From Bathymodiolus brooksi (Eukaryota > Mollusca > Bivalvia > Mytilida > Modiolidae): a stretch of DNA of 64,000 nucleotides. The translations under genes were made by a program, and so were the position numbers. This document shows, piece after piece, positions 50,395 through 62,138 of the stretch (the stretch's first letter is position 1; each line of letters begins with the position of its first letter). The stretch lies in NCBI GenBank assembly GCA_963680875.1, contig OY804575.1, positions 105,889,505 to 105,953,504 of the forward strand, written 5' to 3'. The notes below the pieces were generated by a model, which worked only from the letters and a program-made list of their open reading frames with translations, was not told the origin of the DNA and did no database searches.

Positions 50395-50620
50395 TTGATT
50401 AACCGGTTTGGCTATGAGACAAACGCAACCAAACCGTTAAACAGGAAATCGAAAATCAAGGAACACATATGACAAATCCGTTACACATAAAACTAAAAAG
50501 AACAGACAACATGAACTCCACTAAAAACCGGGAGTGATTTCAGGTGCTCCGGAAGAGTCGGCAAAACCTGTCTTGCTAACAACAACACCCGTCGTGTAAC
50601 ATGACGACAACACCGATATC
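50395..50620 (-). repeat. Mussel-type interspersed repeat M, copy (minus)
   Basis: Read in reverse: 'acacgacgggtgttgttgtt', 'gactcttccggagcacctga', 'cggtttttagtggagttcatg', 'ttctttttagttttatgtg'. Lies inside FB2. Confidence 0.5.
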
Positions 50621-51561
50621 GTTTTGACACGGATATATATATTAACCTAACTGCCATTAGCTCATTTGTTCACAACACAGGTACTTGGGGTCAACACCCC
50701 TCCTTTTTGCTCAAAGCGCGACCATGGATTTTATCATTATATTAATTTTCTCCCCTTTTCAACTAAAAATATGCGAAACTGGTCAAATTAGAGCTCTCAT
50801 ATTACATGTATATAGGATGGGGCTATTTCAAGCAGTTATTAGTGGTTTAATATATTTTCAGATTCAGACGTTATCAAATTTTAATCCTGCCATTTTAAGC
50901 CCACTGTCTTGATGGGTCTAGCTAGCCTAATGAGGGGTCGAGTTAGGGTAGCAAGGTGTCGAGCTCGGCTGACGAGGGATCAAACTCGGTTGACGCGATC
51001 GCTGGAAGAAAGTTGGCGAAATGTGTTCAAGATCGATCCCTTGGGTGATGAAATGGCATCGAGCTTCGTCAGTATTTCGGCATACGAGGGGTTCGAAATG
51101 GGCTTTCTAACGGACTTCTTTTCGTCGACAGCTTGTGTATAACTTTCGACAGGACGCATCCGTTGTTAATCAGAGTGGACTTTTTTGCCAGGAAATCCCA
51201 AGTTCGATCCATGTCAAATTACAAATACAATGCAAGTGTAAAATTTTATAATTATCTCCTACACATGACCCCAAAAGTGCTCACATTTGAGATAAGAGCT
51301 TCGCCATATGTAAGGGAATAAACCACACAAATTTGGTTCCAATCTGTTGAGAAATGATTGTGACTTGGATCAGCAGAGCAGTTTCCAAGTGAACAAACCG
51401 GTCGAAAAACCAACGTAGCTACCGTTACAGTAAATATAATAAAGGGGCCAACGTTGTATCATGACATTCCTTTGACTATAAAGGATTACATGTTGCTGAA
51501 ACCACAATATAACCTTATGTGGATTTGTTTTTGAAATCTCGTCTGACTGTTTCGTTTCGTT

Positions 51562-51714
51562 CCTTGTAATAGTAGTCCCCATTCCTAACTGACCCAACAG
51601 GTAATTAAACATGCATGCACACATGTATGTACCACCCGAGCGTACGATTTTTCTATTTCCCAACTAACTGACATCCCGAAGACTTCCATAAAGACGGGGA
51701 CTACTATTACAAGG
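51562..51714. mobile_element. Small palindromic MITE inside FB2
   Basis: Perfect 19-bp inverted ends CCTTGTAATAGTAGTCCCC (51562-51580) and GGGGACTACTATTACAAGG (51696-51714), with weaker matching outside them ('ttcgttt' / 'gaaactaaa'). Confidence 0.75.
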
Positions 51715-51810
51715 CAGGAAACTAAACCAGAAAAGGAAACTTATAGTAAACATGGTAATACAATGTAGAATTTAGTCCTCCACCATGACGAACTGTCATG
51801 TCGGACTAAT

Positions 51811-51955
51811 GGGTTTTCGGACTAATGGGCTGTCGGACTAATGGGTTTTCGGACTAATGGCCCGTCGGGCTAATGGGTTGTCGGAATAATGGGCCGTTGG
51901 ATTAATGGACTGTCCGACTAATGGGCCGTCGGACTAATGGGCCGTCGGACAACCG
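51811..51955 (-). repeat. Right terminal array of FB2
   Basis: About nine copies of 'gtcggactaatgggccgtcgg'-type units with variants (ttttcgg, ctgtcgg, ccgttgg). Confidence 0.9.
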
Positions 51956-51966
51956 GGCCTTCCTCA

Positions 51967-53283
51967 TTACAAAGCATCTATCAACAATGGTAAATCTTGC
52001 AATAACATTATAAGCGGCACAGAAAACTAGTGTGTTAGAAGCAGGCAATTTCTGACCTGTAAGTGCACTCCCGGCTATTTCTAAAATCTTTGAAAATTCA
52101 CTTGAAATTAATTAGTTAAATATTTTGATCAACTATTCAATCCTTGTTTGCAGTCTTTAGATCGGGATTAGGATGTCAGTCAAACCTTTAGAGAATGATA
52201 GGAGACTGGGAATAAAGCGCTTGATAAAAATGAATATCTTGCTGCAATTTTAATGGGGCTATCTAAGGCCTTTGATTGCCTCCCACACGACTTGTTATTA
52301 CTGAAATGTATGACTTGTCTCAATCAGCTCAAGAAATGCTAAGAGTAACTTAATAAATAGGAAACAATGCGTCAAAATATTAGTGAATTATTAGATATTG
52401 TTACAGGTTCCATATTAGGTTCCATTTTATTAAAACAAACATTGACAATGATCTTTTTCCTTTGTACACAAATGCGAATTATATAATTATGCAGATGACA
52501 ACACCATGTCAAAATCAGACAAATCTTTAGAAAAAGTTATAACTTTCTTAGAAGAGGATAGTAAGGTATTAATTAATTGATTTCTGTCAATAAAATGCAG
52601 GAAAATCCTGCATACTGTCAGGCCATTTTTCTCTGTCAAAAACTAATGATAAAAATGTTATATTTAACATAGATGGAATTTTCATAGTCTGTGATGATGA
52701 AGTCAAACTAAATTTCAACAGTCATGTTGATAATATTTGTAAGAATGCTGCAATGCAACTGAATGTTTTAAAGCGGATAGGAAAACATTTGGACAGTTTT
52801 GGCAACTTACTTCGATCATTCGTTTATTATATCTAATTTTAGTTACTGTCCGCTGACCTGGTACTTCTGTACTGAACTTTGTTTTTTAAATTGAACAAAT
52901 ACAAGAACTTGCTCTTCGGTTTATTTACAATGACTACTCCCAAATTATAAATTACCCTCATTTAAAACCCAGAGAATGAAAACAATTGCCTTGGATACCT
53001 TCAAAGAAAAGTACACTGGTTTTACAAGACCTTGTAACAATTGAAAATTATTCAAATAAATTTAGGCATGTAAGTAGAGCTGATATACCAAGACCGGGAA
53101 CAACAAAGTACGATATAAACTCATTAAGGTATGAGACAGCAATATTATGGAATACACTGCTAAATGAGGTCAGCAATTTGTCTTTATTTGACCAGATTAA
53201 AAATTATACTTTCAATTGGTGCAGTGGGGAAAATGTTTATTGCAGTTCCTGTAAATATCAAGCCGTGCTGTTTCATGAATGAA
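51967..53283 (+). pseudogene. LINE reverse transcriptase, main part and C-terminus
   Basis: In shifting frames: ALPAISKIFE near 52060, MGLSKAFDCLPHDLLLLK near 52255-52310, a GSILGSILF trace near 52405, YNYADDNTMSKSDKS near 52485 (catalytic YADD), then NFNSHVDNICKNAA near 52725. The final open frame (52986-53282) has RADIPRPGTTKYDINSLRYE and ends CSGENVYCSSCK, the Cys-rich end common in these LINEs. Confidence 0.82.
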
Positions 53284-54029
53284 TAGCCTTCCTGCTTTAT
53301 CTGTGATTTTGCTTGCAATATTGGGATTTTGTTTGCATAATATGTGCTTATGCCATATGTGCTCTTATTTGCTGTATTATGCTCGTTTGCTTATGTGTGA
53401 TTTTTATTGATTTGTTTGTGCAATTTTTGTTTACGTGTTTTATTAGCTTAACATTAGATTTAAATTAATTATTTTGTTGTATTGTGCTTGCCTATAGACG
53501 AGATATTGCACACTTTAAATCTGGGCTGTAGTTTTATTACTCTCGGAGAGCCGTGTAATAATCAACGATCTAGATGTGATATTACATGGCTTCATGTTTA
53601 AAATCATTTATACCGTGGTTTTCCGAATTAAAACAATCTAGCGCATCGCGTTCGATTGCTTAACCTATTAACTCGAAAACCCGTGGTATGGATATTACTA
53701 TGAAACAGATGTATCAATCCTTAAGTGAGCAAAGACAAAACAATTCGGAAAAAAATTCATAATAAAAAAAAAACAGTAACCCAAACGAATTTTGGCAGAT
53801 CCCTAATACAAATAAGGTAAAGAAGCAAAACATGTGTCTTTATAAATGTTTATACGAGTTATATAAAGTTTTAAACTTTCCAAATGAGGAAGACAAAATG
53901 TTCATATTTCACCGGACCTACAGGAACTAAATGATATAATTAATGATGGAATTTATGAATATTAAGGAAGCTCGCAAATGTTTCACCCTTTTTAATTACC
54001 TCAGTAATAGGCTAAGAATAACAAATGAA

Positions 54030-54440
54030 TTTCAAAGTTGATCTGTAACTTATGACTATAGACTCCCATACCAAAAATCAAGTCAATATCTCAAATCATA
54101 GTGAAATAAAGTGGTGACAACTAAATATTTGGCCAAATTTCAAAGTCCAAGGGCCATAACTCGGCCAAAGATCATTGGACCGGATCAAAATGTAAATTTG
54201 ATCTGTAACTCATCATTATGCACTCATATTCCAAAAATCAAGTCAATATCTCAAATGATAGTAAAAAAAAGTGGTGACAACTAAATATTTGGCCAAATTT
54301 CAAAGTCCAAGGGCCATAACTCGGCCAAAAATTATTCGACCGGAATGAAACGTAAACTTGATCTGTAACTTATCATTACGGGATTACGGACATGGGTAAC
54401 ACTATATGTCCCGGCTACTTAGCGGCGGGGACATAAAAAT
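54030..54440. repeat. Tandem repeat, period 160 bp
   Basis: About 2.5 units. Each holds 'gatctgtaactcatcattat', 'aaaaatcaagtcaatatctc', 'gtggtgacaactaaatattt' and 'aagggccataactcggccaa'. Ends beside 'atgtcccggctacttagcgg' with 'cggggacat', a small hairpin. Non-coding. Confidence 0.85.
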
Positions 54441-54471
54441 GGAATGTCATGTGGCGACGACTTAATTATCA

Positions 54472-55185
54472 ATGAATAAATGTGGGTTATTTAATATCAT
54501 TTTCGATTCTGGTAACCTTCCAGAGTCCTGGTTGATTGGAGATATTAGATTTAGAAAAGAATATTCAACTATTGATATCATTTTTGCACTGCATTTCATA
54601 TTTGAACTTTTACCGGTGAAACGAAAAAAAAACTCTTCCTGGTTTCATAGACTTTGTAGAGTAATATTACTATAATTGTTTTGAAAAAAGTATATCTGAA
54701 TAGAAAGAAACAGAGTTAAATTATTATTTAAAATTATTTGTTAATTTATATGCTGACGACACACTTTTACAAGAGTCACAAGATGACTAATAAAAAACAG
54801 CTAGATTCTTTAAAAGAGTATTGTAATATTTGGACATTGAACGTGAAGGTAGGCAAAGGTAAAGTTGTCATTTTCTCTAAATGTATAATATCTAAGAACA
54901 TTGTTTTTGTGCATAGTATAATAACACTGTTCTCAAAATAGCAAGCGAATTAATATACCTTGGTATTTTAATCTCCAGAACAGGGAGTGTTTCAAAAACA
55001 GAAAAAAACCAGATAGATTACATAACCTATCCGTTGCATGCCAGCTCGATCTATTTGATACGATTGCCAAACCTATTTTATTATATGGCTGTGAAGTATG
55101 GGGAGTGGGAAATAAAGACATTGTTGAAAGAGTTCAGTTAAAGTTTTGAAAATTCTATTACACGTCAAAAGGAGTAACACTGATG
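54472..55185 (+). pseudogene. Second LINE reverse-transcriptase fragment
   Basis: In frames: IIFDSGNLPESWLIGDI near 54490, EYSTIDIIFALHFIFE near 54555 (an internal deletion lies between these), NLYADDTLLQES near 54745 (YADD), ELIYLGILISRTG near 54945, and FDTIAKPILLYGCEVWGVGN near 55060-55115. A different lineage from the 47270 LINE, judged by the final block. Heavily damaged. Confidence 0.75.
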
Positions 55186-55217
55186 TTATGGTATACTGTT
55201 AACATGTGTACATTTAA

Positions 55218-55351
55218 GAAATAAATCATGGAAGCCAAAATGTGTTTTGAGTTTTATCATGGATTGTCGGATATGAGTATTTTAAAATGTACTAATATCC
55301 GCCAACCCATGTTAAAACTCAAAGCACATTCTGACTTCCATGATTTATTTC
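55218..55351. mobile_element. Palindromic hairpin MITE
   Basis: Inverted arms of about 57 bp: left GAAATAAATCATGGAAGCC, right 'ctgacttccatgatttatttc', inner 'gtcggatat' / 'atatccgcc'. Directly follows the LINE fragment. The sequence 'acatgtacattta' occurs on both sides at a distance (55203-55216 and 55483-55497), possibly the edge of a larger unit. Confidence 0.75.
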
Positions 55352-55834
55352 GATTCTGATATGTCTAAGAGAGTACAAATACGGTAGTATACTTTGATTG
55401 GAAGACGGTAATTTATATTTACGTTTGCGGAGAATGTCGCACACAATTTATGCTACCAAATTCGAGCAGACGATAATTCATCAACATGTACATTTACGAC
55501 AGAAAGGTCAGTCACAAGCACCGGCGCATGTGCTAATGAGATTATACCAATAAATAAATCGGTCATTTGTCTACAAAGCTAAAGAAGGACGTCATCTTAG
55601 AATTCTCAATAATATTCTACATATCAAGATATTACAAATATCAATTTAGATATCATTTGCTGTCAACACATGTCGTATTTAATTTTGTCAACGAGCGTCC
55701 TCCATAGTAACTAGGTTGCGTTTCATAGGGTGTCGTCTTCACAACCAGAATATGTGAAGACTAGTGAGCAAAGTGTGCGCAGTGTAGCAATAAAGCAAAC
55801 GTATTTTTAGTTTAATTGAGATCAGTTGATTTCG

Positions 55835-56128
55835 ATAAGGATGTGGTGTTTAAAGTCACTTTGAGCAATGTATCGGTTATATCGTGGCGGTCAGTTGTAT
55901 TGGTGGAGGAAACAGGAGTAACCGAAGAAAACCACCGACCTGTCTCAAATCACTGATATATTCTAACCACCAACCTGTCTCAAATCACTGATAGATTTTA
56001 TCACAATGTTGTATCAAGTACGCCTCGCTATTAACAGGGATCGAACTCACAATTCTGATGGTTATGGGCACTAATCACACAGGTAATTGTAAATCCAACT
56101 ACCATACGGCCATGACCACGACAGTTTC
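55835..56128 (-). repeat. tRNA-type SINE, family 2, with internal duplication
   Basis: Minus strand: 'gtcgtggtcatggccgtatgg' start, B-box-like 'gagttcgatccctg', tail 'ataaccgatacattgctcaaagtgac'. The stretch 'ccaccgacctgtctcaaatcactgata' occurs twice (about 55932-55962 and 55969-55997), a tandem duplication inside the SINE. Confidence 0.75.
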
Positions 56129-56439
56129 GGTGACAATATAAAGAGTTGGTGCCGTTATTACGTACATTATTTAGGAAATGTTGAAAACCCATGTGATCAA
56201 AATGAAGGGAAAAAAATAGCACATAAAACAACACATGTAAATGTTAAATATCGAATCAAGCTACTGATCTTATGATTGGTACTTTCTATCTTAATTATGC
56301 AACGAAAAGTTAAATAGAGATGATCAACACTTTTACCAATATCAATACAACGAACAATTACCTCGCACCTAATTATACAGTTGATAAAAATGCGGAATTG
56401 GCGTTAAACAACAATCACTCATTCTTCAAGTCATAGAAA

Positions 56440-56960
56440 AGTCCAAATTGTAGGTCTATTTTCAAATTTAACCAAATTGCATGTTTATTTTGAAAGATTA
56501 CCAGTTGTAGGTCTGCTTTTCAAAGTTAACCAAATTGTAGGTCTATAAATTGTAAGTCTATTTTGAATGTTAACCAGACTGAAAGTATGCTTTTGAAACT
56601 TAACCATATTATAGGTCTGTTTTTGAAATTTAACAAGATATAAGGTCTGTTTTTGAAAGGTAACCAAATTGCATATATGCATTTGACAGTTGTAGGTCTA
56701 TATTGAAAGTTAACCAGACTGAAGGTGTGTTTTTGAAAGTTAATAAGTATTTAGGTGTGTTTTTGAAAGTAAACCAGATTGAAGGTGTATTTTGAAAATT
56801 AAACAGATTGAAGAAGCGCTATTGAAAGGTAACCAGATTGAGGGTGTGCTTTTGAAAATTAAACTATTTCAAGTTAGCACTATTTTTGGTCTACTCTTGA
56901 CAGTCAACATATTTCAAAGTTAAGACTAGGTTTTGATCTACTCTTGACAGTAAGAAGAGT
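56440..56960. repeat. Degenerate minisatellite, unit about 35 bp
   Basis: About fourteen diverged copies of 'tttttgaaagttaaccagattgaaggtgtg', unit length varying from about 30 to 42 bp. The 65-codon frame at 56485-56682 on the minus strand (FQKQT repeats) is a by-product of the repeat and not a gene. Confidence 0.88.
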
Positions 56961-56984
56961 TTGAAGTTACCAAAGGGTGGTTAG

Positions 56985-57125
56985 AATCCGTAAATCGAAG
57001 GATGACAGACAACACAATGGCCAAAAGAAAAAATGACAAATGAACAAACAACGATCTACAAAACATACACATAAAACTAAAGATCAAGTGACACGAACCC
57101 CACTAAAAACCGAGGGTGAACTTGT
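56985..57125 (-). repeat. Mussel-type interspersed repeat M, copy (minus)
   Basis: Contains 'acaacacaatggccaaaag', 'acaaacaacgatctac' and 'gatcaagtgacacgaacccc', the reverse complement of the M signature. Confidence 0.6.
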
Positions 57126-60100
57126 GAAATCTAACACTATTTTTGGTCAATTCTTGTTTGCTAAATTACCATAAAGTCAGGCCTTTACAAGCAAATATGT
57201 AAATTCTGGACCACTTATGAATGTAATTTACACAAGAGAATACAATGCTGACGATCAGATACTGGCTGATTTATCGTACAGGTCGACTTAAATCAGCAGT
57301 AAATATTAACGTAAAAGCTGACATTATGATCGTTTAAAGCTACACTTTGGATAGGGTAAGTTTGCATCCATCTGTAGTTATATTTTAGTCGGCAGGGGTG
57401 TTGACAGCATATGTTCTAAGCAATGACTCGTGTAAAACTGGAAACAAGAGGTGTTTCATTGCCGAATGATTTTCTATAGCAAACGGATTTTTCCTTTTCA
57501 TCTCAGTTTGTGATTTATTTAGACTATGTTGGTCATGCGCTTTGGACATTTGGTATTTTGGAAGATTAAACTGTAAAAAGTTAAAAACGAACACTGTTTC
57601 TAATTGATCGAATTGATTATGTATGATAAATTGTTCTTTGTTGATGGTCTAACTGGGACATTATGATGGAGAAAATCAGTCAATAATAGAATGCTAATAT
57701 ATTTCTTTGTTCGTGGTTGAATACTTATACGTGTTGTTTCGTGGTCTAAGCATTTCCTGTTGATCAAACAAATATTCAATCATCTCAACACTCGGACAAG
57801 ACATTTGAAAATCGGAAAGGTCCTGTACCGGAACACAAAATAGTATCTTTCCATAGCTCACGTTCTCCTGAATCCAAAAATATTACTAACTACATTTTAC
57901 AAGCAGAAATGCCTGTTTATGTTAATAAGTGTATTTTGTGAGAGATCTAATAAATATATTATACATAATCATTTTTTCAACAGGACAGAACCGCAAATTC
58001 CATTTTCTTGAAAACCAAATTCTATCCTGTAATGACCCATTATCCCCCGAATCCCAAACTGTGATTGATGGGTATATCTGCTTACTAAGAATGTCACATA
58101 GGAATTTTGAGCATGCATATGTATGACATGTTTTAAGTATCATCTTGATGGGTTATTGGTGGACAATACAAATGTTGCTACTTTATTTCTAAAATCCGAA
58201 ATATCGAATAATTGTAAGGCATATAGATTTTTATATTTCATTCAATTTTGATGCGATTTTTTTTTCTTTGAATTTATTGAACTGATAACTTTCTCTTGTC
58301 AATCAACGGATTTCCTCTTTCTCGTACCATGTCCGAGAAATAGACAACCGAAAGTGGCCAACAAGGTGTCAAATTGCAAAATATTTACTTTTACATTTTT
58401 GCATTTAAATTTAATAAAAAAAATTATGACATGTTCATACAAGTTATTCATTAAACATATAAAAAAAAATGCTGTTTTCTTTCAAAAGGGGAAAAAACAC
58501 TCAATTTCCAATATTTCATATACTTGGTAGGCGTCTAAATTTTTTATTCATCAAAGTTTGCTGCGATTGTTGCTTTTATTGAGTTGAACGAAATGTCGAA
58601 TATGTGTCAAATTGCAAAGAAAATGTTTTAGATTTTAATCCACTTTGAATGTAATTTTTCCTCCACAATTGCCACCTGTATGCGCTATTCAAGAGCCGTA
58701 ATTTCACATATTTGGAAGGTTCATCAAATTACTGTGTACCACACAATATTGTGTACATCAATTAACTTTGTCAAGCAAATTACTGAGACCACATTTTGCC
58801 TTTAATGCATATTTGTTCAGTTCAACTCTCCCTTGTGGATATATATCGCATAACACGTTGTTTGCTACATATTGTACATAGTGACCAACCACTTTCTTAA
58901 GTGATAATCCTGACGTTTATTTGTATATTTCATATCTTGAGGATATACCGTTTAGAGCACTTCGTGAGAAAGGGTGTCACAGAAATTAGCATTGTATTAT
59001 ATGCCAAATCTCCTCTTTTATTTGATTTTGTTTTGTATGTTTGAAGTATTAACTGTTTATATATCTTTTATTTTCTGTTTCTCATTAAGAATGACGACTA
59101 TGACTACACTAAAGTTAACAGGACAGACCAATTAAATGTTGTGGACGGGAGATTGAACTCTACAATTGAATAAATCAAACTAGACAAGTCATCCGTATAT
59201 TAATAGGTAAAACGAACCTGGAAATTTCGATGGAGATGAATGTCTATGAAAACCAATTACATCTGCATTATGCATTACCGTATGCCAAAATGTTTATGAC
59301 TTTTGGCAGTATTTCCGTTAATTGGATTAGTAATACTATAATTACTGCATTGCTACGAAAATATAATCAAGACTGGACATTCCAGAAATGGGTTTATCAA
59401 ACCAAACATGATCCATCTTGGAATACCTGATTTTCGTTCATTTAGAAATTTCAGTATGTAATAGGCATATATGCAATAATGATTGTTTTCGTTCAATCTG
59501 TCAAACGTTTAACAAATAGACTTACTTGGTGTATAGTCGATAGTAATCACTCACAAAAGCCTTGTAATGGACAGTATTTTGCCGGCTCTCCTGTATGTTC
59601 ACTGAATGATGTGTCAGCAATTGCGATCTCTGCTGTTAAGGTAATATATGTGTCAGGAAGTATTTTCCCGTTGTAGTATCATGCACATTGATGAATGACG
59701 ACGATCTTTTCGAAGATTATACAACATGGCCAACAATATACCAAGAGCCTCCACATACATAGAGCGTTTTATTTTCTCCGGAAATCCGTTATGTTGGTGC
59801 TTTTACCTTATATTCGGAATTATCACAATGTCAATTCCTGCTAAATACTTAAATCGCAATATATATTTGAACATCCTCATCAAATTCGATTTGGTAGATA
59901 TAAGGTGAGAATTGTTACAATATATTATCTCACTTGTAGAAATAAACTACGATATGACATACAATATGGCGGTGTGGCAATATCACTGTCTAATATATGT
60001 TTTCCTCTGACACCATTTGCCAAAGCTGTAGCCTTCCTGTAGTTCATGATATATACATACCGTCACACGTGCCCAACACAATACTAGCAATGTATATGCA

Positions 60101-61020
60101 ACCTTTGTATTATACAGTATTGCAGTTCTATGCTTCTGTTGCACGATATGCCAAGAATATAAACTTAAATGTTGTTTCAAAATATAAATACAATATTTTG
60201 ACTAGTTCGCTGCTGTTGCCTTCATTTTGTCTAAAGTAATCAAATCTTGAATTATTTTGACATTTTTTGTTTTTATTTTGTATATTGTTTAGTTAATTTT
60301 GCTCAACTTTTAAATAGCACTAACCGTTTATATTATTCCTAGACAAAGTATTTGCTAATAACATTTAATCCATTATGTTTTCTAGATATAATTCATTGGT
60401 AATGTATGTACGAAATCTCCATTACAATATTTAAGTGTACTGGTGTGAAACAATGTTCATCATCTTATAATTCTTCGCGAATTTCGAAACAACCAAATAT
60501 TCATTTCTAACTTACAACCTCGGGAACTATTCCATGGATGGCCCGTCGTTAACTCATCATTAATTAAGTAATTGCTCTGCAAAAATCGATCATACGTAGA
60601 CCAGACTCTGATGTTATGAAATACTAAACAAATTATCTTGAATACGATTGGAAACCAGAAACAATGTCAATGTAATTAAAAATGATTTAAAAAAAGTGTG
60701 TGCATTTTCCTTTATGACATATATATATATTATGATGAACGTTGTTATGGATATTGCTAGAAACATATACGATACGTCAGCATTATGCTATCGTGACTAC
60801 CGATGTTTTCCCTATATATTATATATAAATTAAAACCGTATATAAATGGACATGGAAATAAAAATACCACACCGTGGGAAAAATTCCAAAATAAAATAAA
60901 AAATTCTTAGAAAGAAGCATTTATATAATCATGTGAACATTTTGTTCTTAATTAAAATTGCAAGTGTTTTTAGAAGAAGCATTTTCATATGATATGTTTT
61001 TCTAAACAGTTGTAACCTGG
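57126..61020. other. Long stretch without a recognised gene
   Basis: Several open stretches with splice-like edges occur: 57978-58126 (+) after a good TTTTTTCAACAG acceptor (QNRKFHFLENQILSCNDP...), 59479-59640 (+) before GTAATA, and 57385-57594 (-). None matches a family I know. They could be exons of an unknown gene or chance frames. Confidence 0.3.
57385..57594 (-). CDS. Possible terminal exon, unknown protein
   Basis: The minus-strand frame LPKYQMSKAHDQHSLNKSQT, with KRKNPFAIENHSAMKHLLF later, has balanced amino-acid use unlike the Phe/Ile/Tyr-rich chance frames around it. No domain recognised, no paired exon identified. Weak. Confidence 0.2.
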   Translation of the reverse strand: MFVFNFLQFNLPKYQMSKAHDQHSLNKSQTEMKRKNPFAIENHSAMKHLLFPVLHESLLRTYAVNTPAD

Positions 61021-61024
61021 CAGA

Positions 61025-61215
61025 TTTGTATTCCCCCGCTCGACGAGAGTCGGGGTATATAGGGATCCTCATGTCCGTTCGTTCGTCCGTCCGTCACACT
61101 TTTGGTTTCCGGATAATAATTAAAGTACCTCTCAACCAAATCTTTTCAAACTTTCACACATTGCTGTGTACCATAAAATACAGGTACACAAAAGTACATT
61201 TGTATTATATCCCTA
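61025..61215 (+). repeat. Bivalve-type interspersed repeat with 'gtccgtccgtc'
   Basis: A hairpin-like 'ccccgctcgacgagagtcgggg', then 'cctcatgtccgttcgttcgtc', 'acttttggtttccggataat' and 'caacattgctgtgtaccat'-like sequence. I recall such blocks as common in bivalve genomes; single copy in this window. Confidence 0.45.
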
Positions 61216-62138
61216 AGTTTATAAATAAAACTTAAACTCTGTAAGACAATTGTTTCATGTGTACATAACTATCTAAGGGTTTATGTAACAATTTTATCAA
61301 TAAGAGCTCTTTTTAAAATTTAAACATGAATTTCTGTTGCAGATTCTAAGTAGATTAATAACTTTTAATATGTAACTTTGACAGGCGAAGCTATCAAATG
61401 TAGGTCAATGAAAATTGTAAACATTCCGTAGCGTAGTGTGATTTCTATCTTCCATTGTTGTATGTGTATAACATTCTTTTTTTTAATCAGCAATGAATGA
61501 TTAGGTAAATAAATTTAAGAAAATATTCCACTTATGTATGTGTATTTAAAAATAACACCCGGAACTATATGTTCCCCCATTTTTATGAGGTAAGTACATT
61601 ATTTGAAGTTTAATTTCAATATCATCTTTGAATAATTCAATATAAAACATTCCTGATGTGCCATTGTAATTACTAAAGATTAAGAAAGCATGTTATTTTG
61701 CATAGAATATTTGAAAAAAGTTCAAGTTTCAGATTTGAATGTAAAAATGATAATTACTTAATCCACACAGAATAAAATATATGTATATGTGTTATTAGGC
61801 TTGATATCAGTTCTCTGAATTTATATTTGCTGTTGATTTGAAGTGAAACAACATGCAAAGTTTCATGAATAGTTTTGTTTGGGGTATATATAATGTACTG
61901 TGAATGGGAATTATAGGCTTGCTTAAAACTGGCATTAAAATCCTCTACAATGAAAATATAGCTTTAGTGGTATTGTCATTGTTGTTGTAGATACGCAAAT
62001 CTGAAGATATGAATAACACCTTTGAAGAAATTTAAAATTTCCCAAGGTAAGTGTGCTTTGGGGCTTATACTAAATGAGTTTTAAAAATAACAAATAATAT
62101 TATGAATATATAATTTATTACATTACTAATCATCTTAT
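61216..62138. other. Non-coding stretch
   Basis: AT-rich, nothing recognised. Confidence 0.35.

Larger units (their letters stand above)
50034..51960. mobile_element. Foldback element FB2 with inverted minisatellite ends
   Basis: Left tip CCCGATAGTCCGACAGCCC; right tip reversed CCCGGTTGTCCGACGGCCC. Arrays of a roughly 17-bp unit, 'cattagtccgacaacc', lie in opposite orientation at the ends: three units left (50034-50084), about nine right (51811-51955). It splits LINE coding sequence. A clear target duplication is not visible (flanks taattatac / tcattacaa agree partly). The interior holds a copy of repeat M on the minus strand, a smaller palindromic MITE, and no recognisable transposase. Confidence 0.72.
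47270..53550 (+). mobile_element. Non-LTR retrotransposon (LINE, CR1/Jockey-like), decayed and nested
   Basis: Endonuclease, linker, reverse transcriptase and C-terminal Cys-rich end can be followed in order across three insertions (48008-49133, about 49590-49860, about 50034-51960). About 2.9 kb remain when these are taken out. 5'-truncated inside the endonuclease. After the ORF stop (53283) comes a T/G-rich 3' region to about 53550. Many stops and shifts. Confidence 0.82.

Noticed and set aside
51133..51321. Frames inside FB2 considered as a foldback transposase
   Set aside because: Short, with no motif, and not preserved in FB1.
56485..56682. Gln/Lys repeat protein on the minus strand
   Set aside because: A by-product of the 35-bp minisatellite.
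57978..58126. Possible exon after a strong acceptor
   Set aside because: Open and with a good polypyrimidine tract, but it has no family match and no partner exon, so it was not called as a gene.
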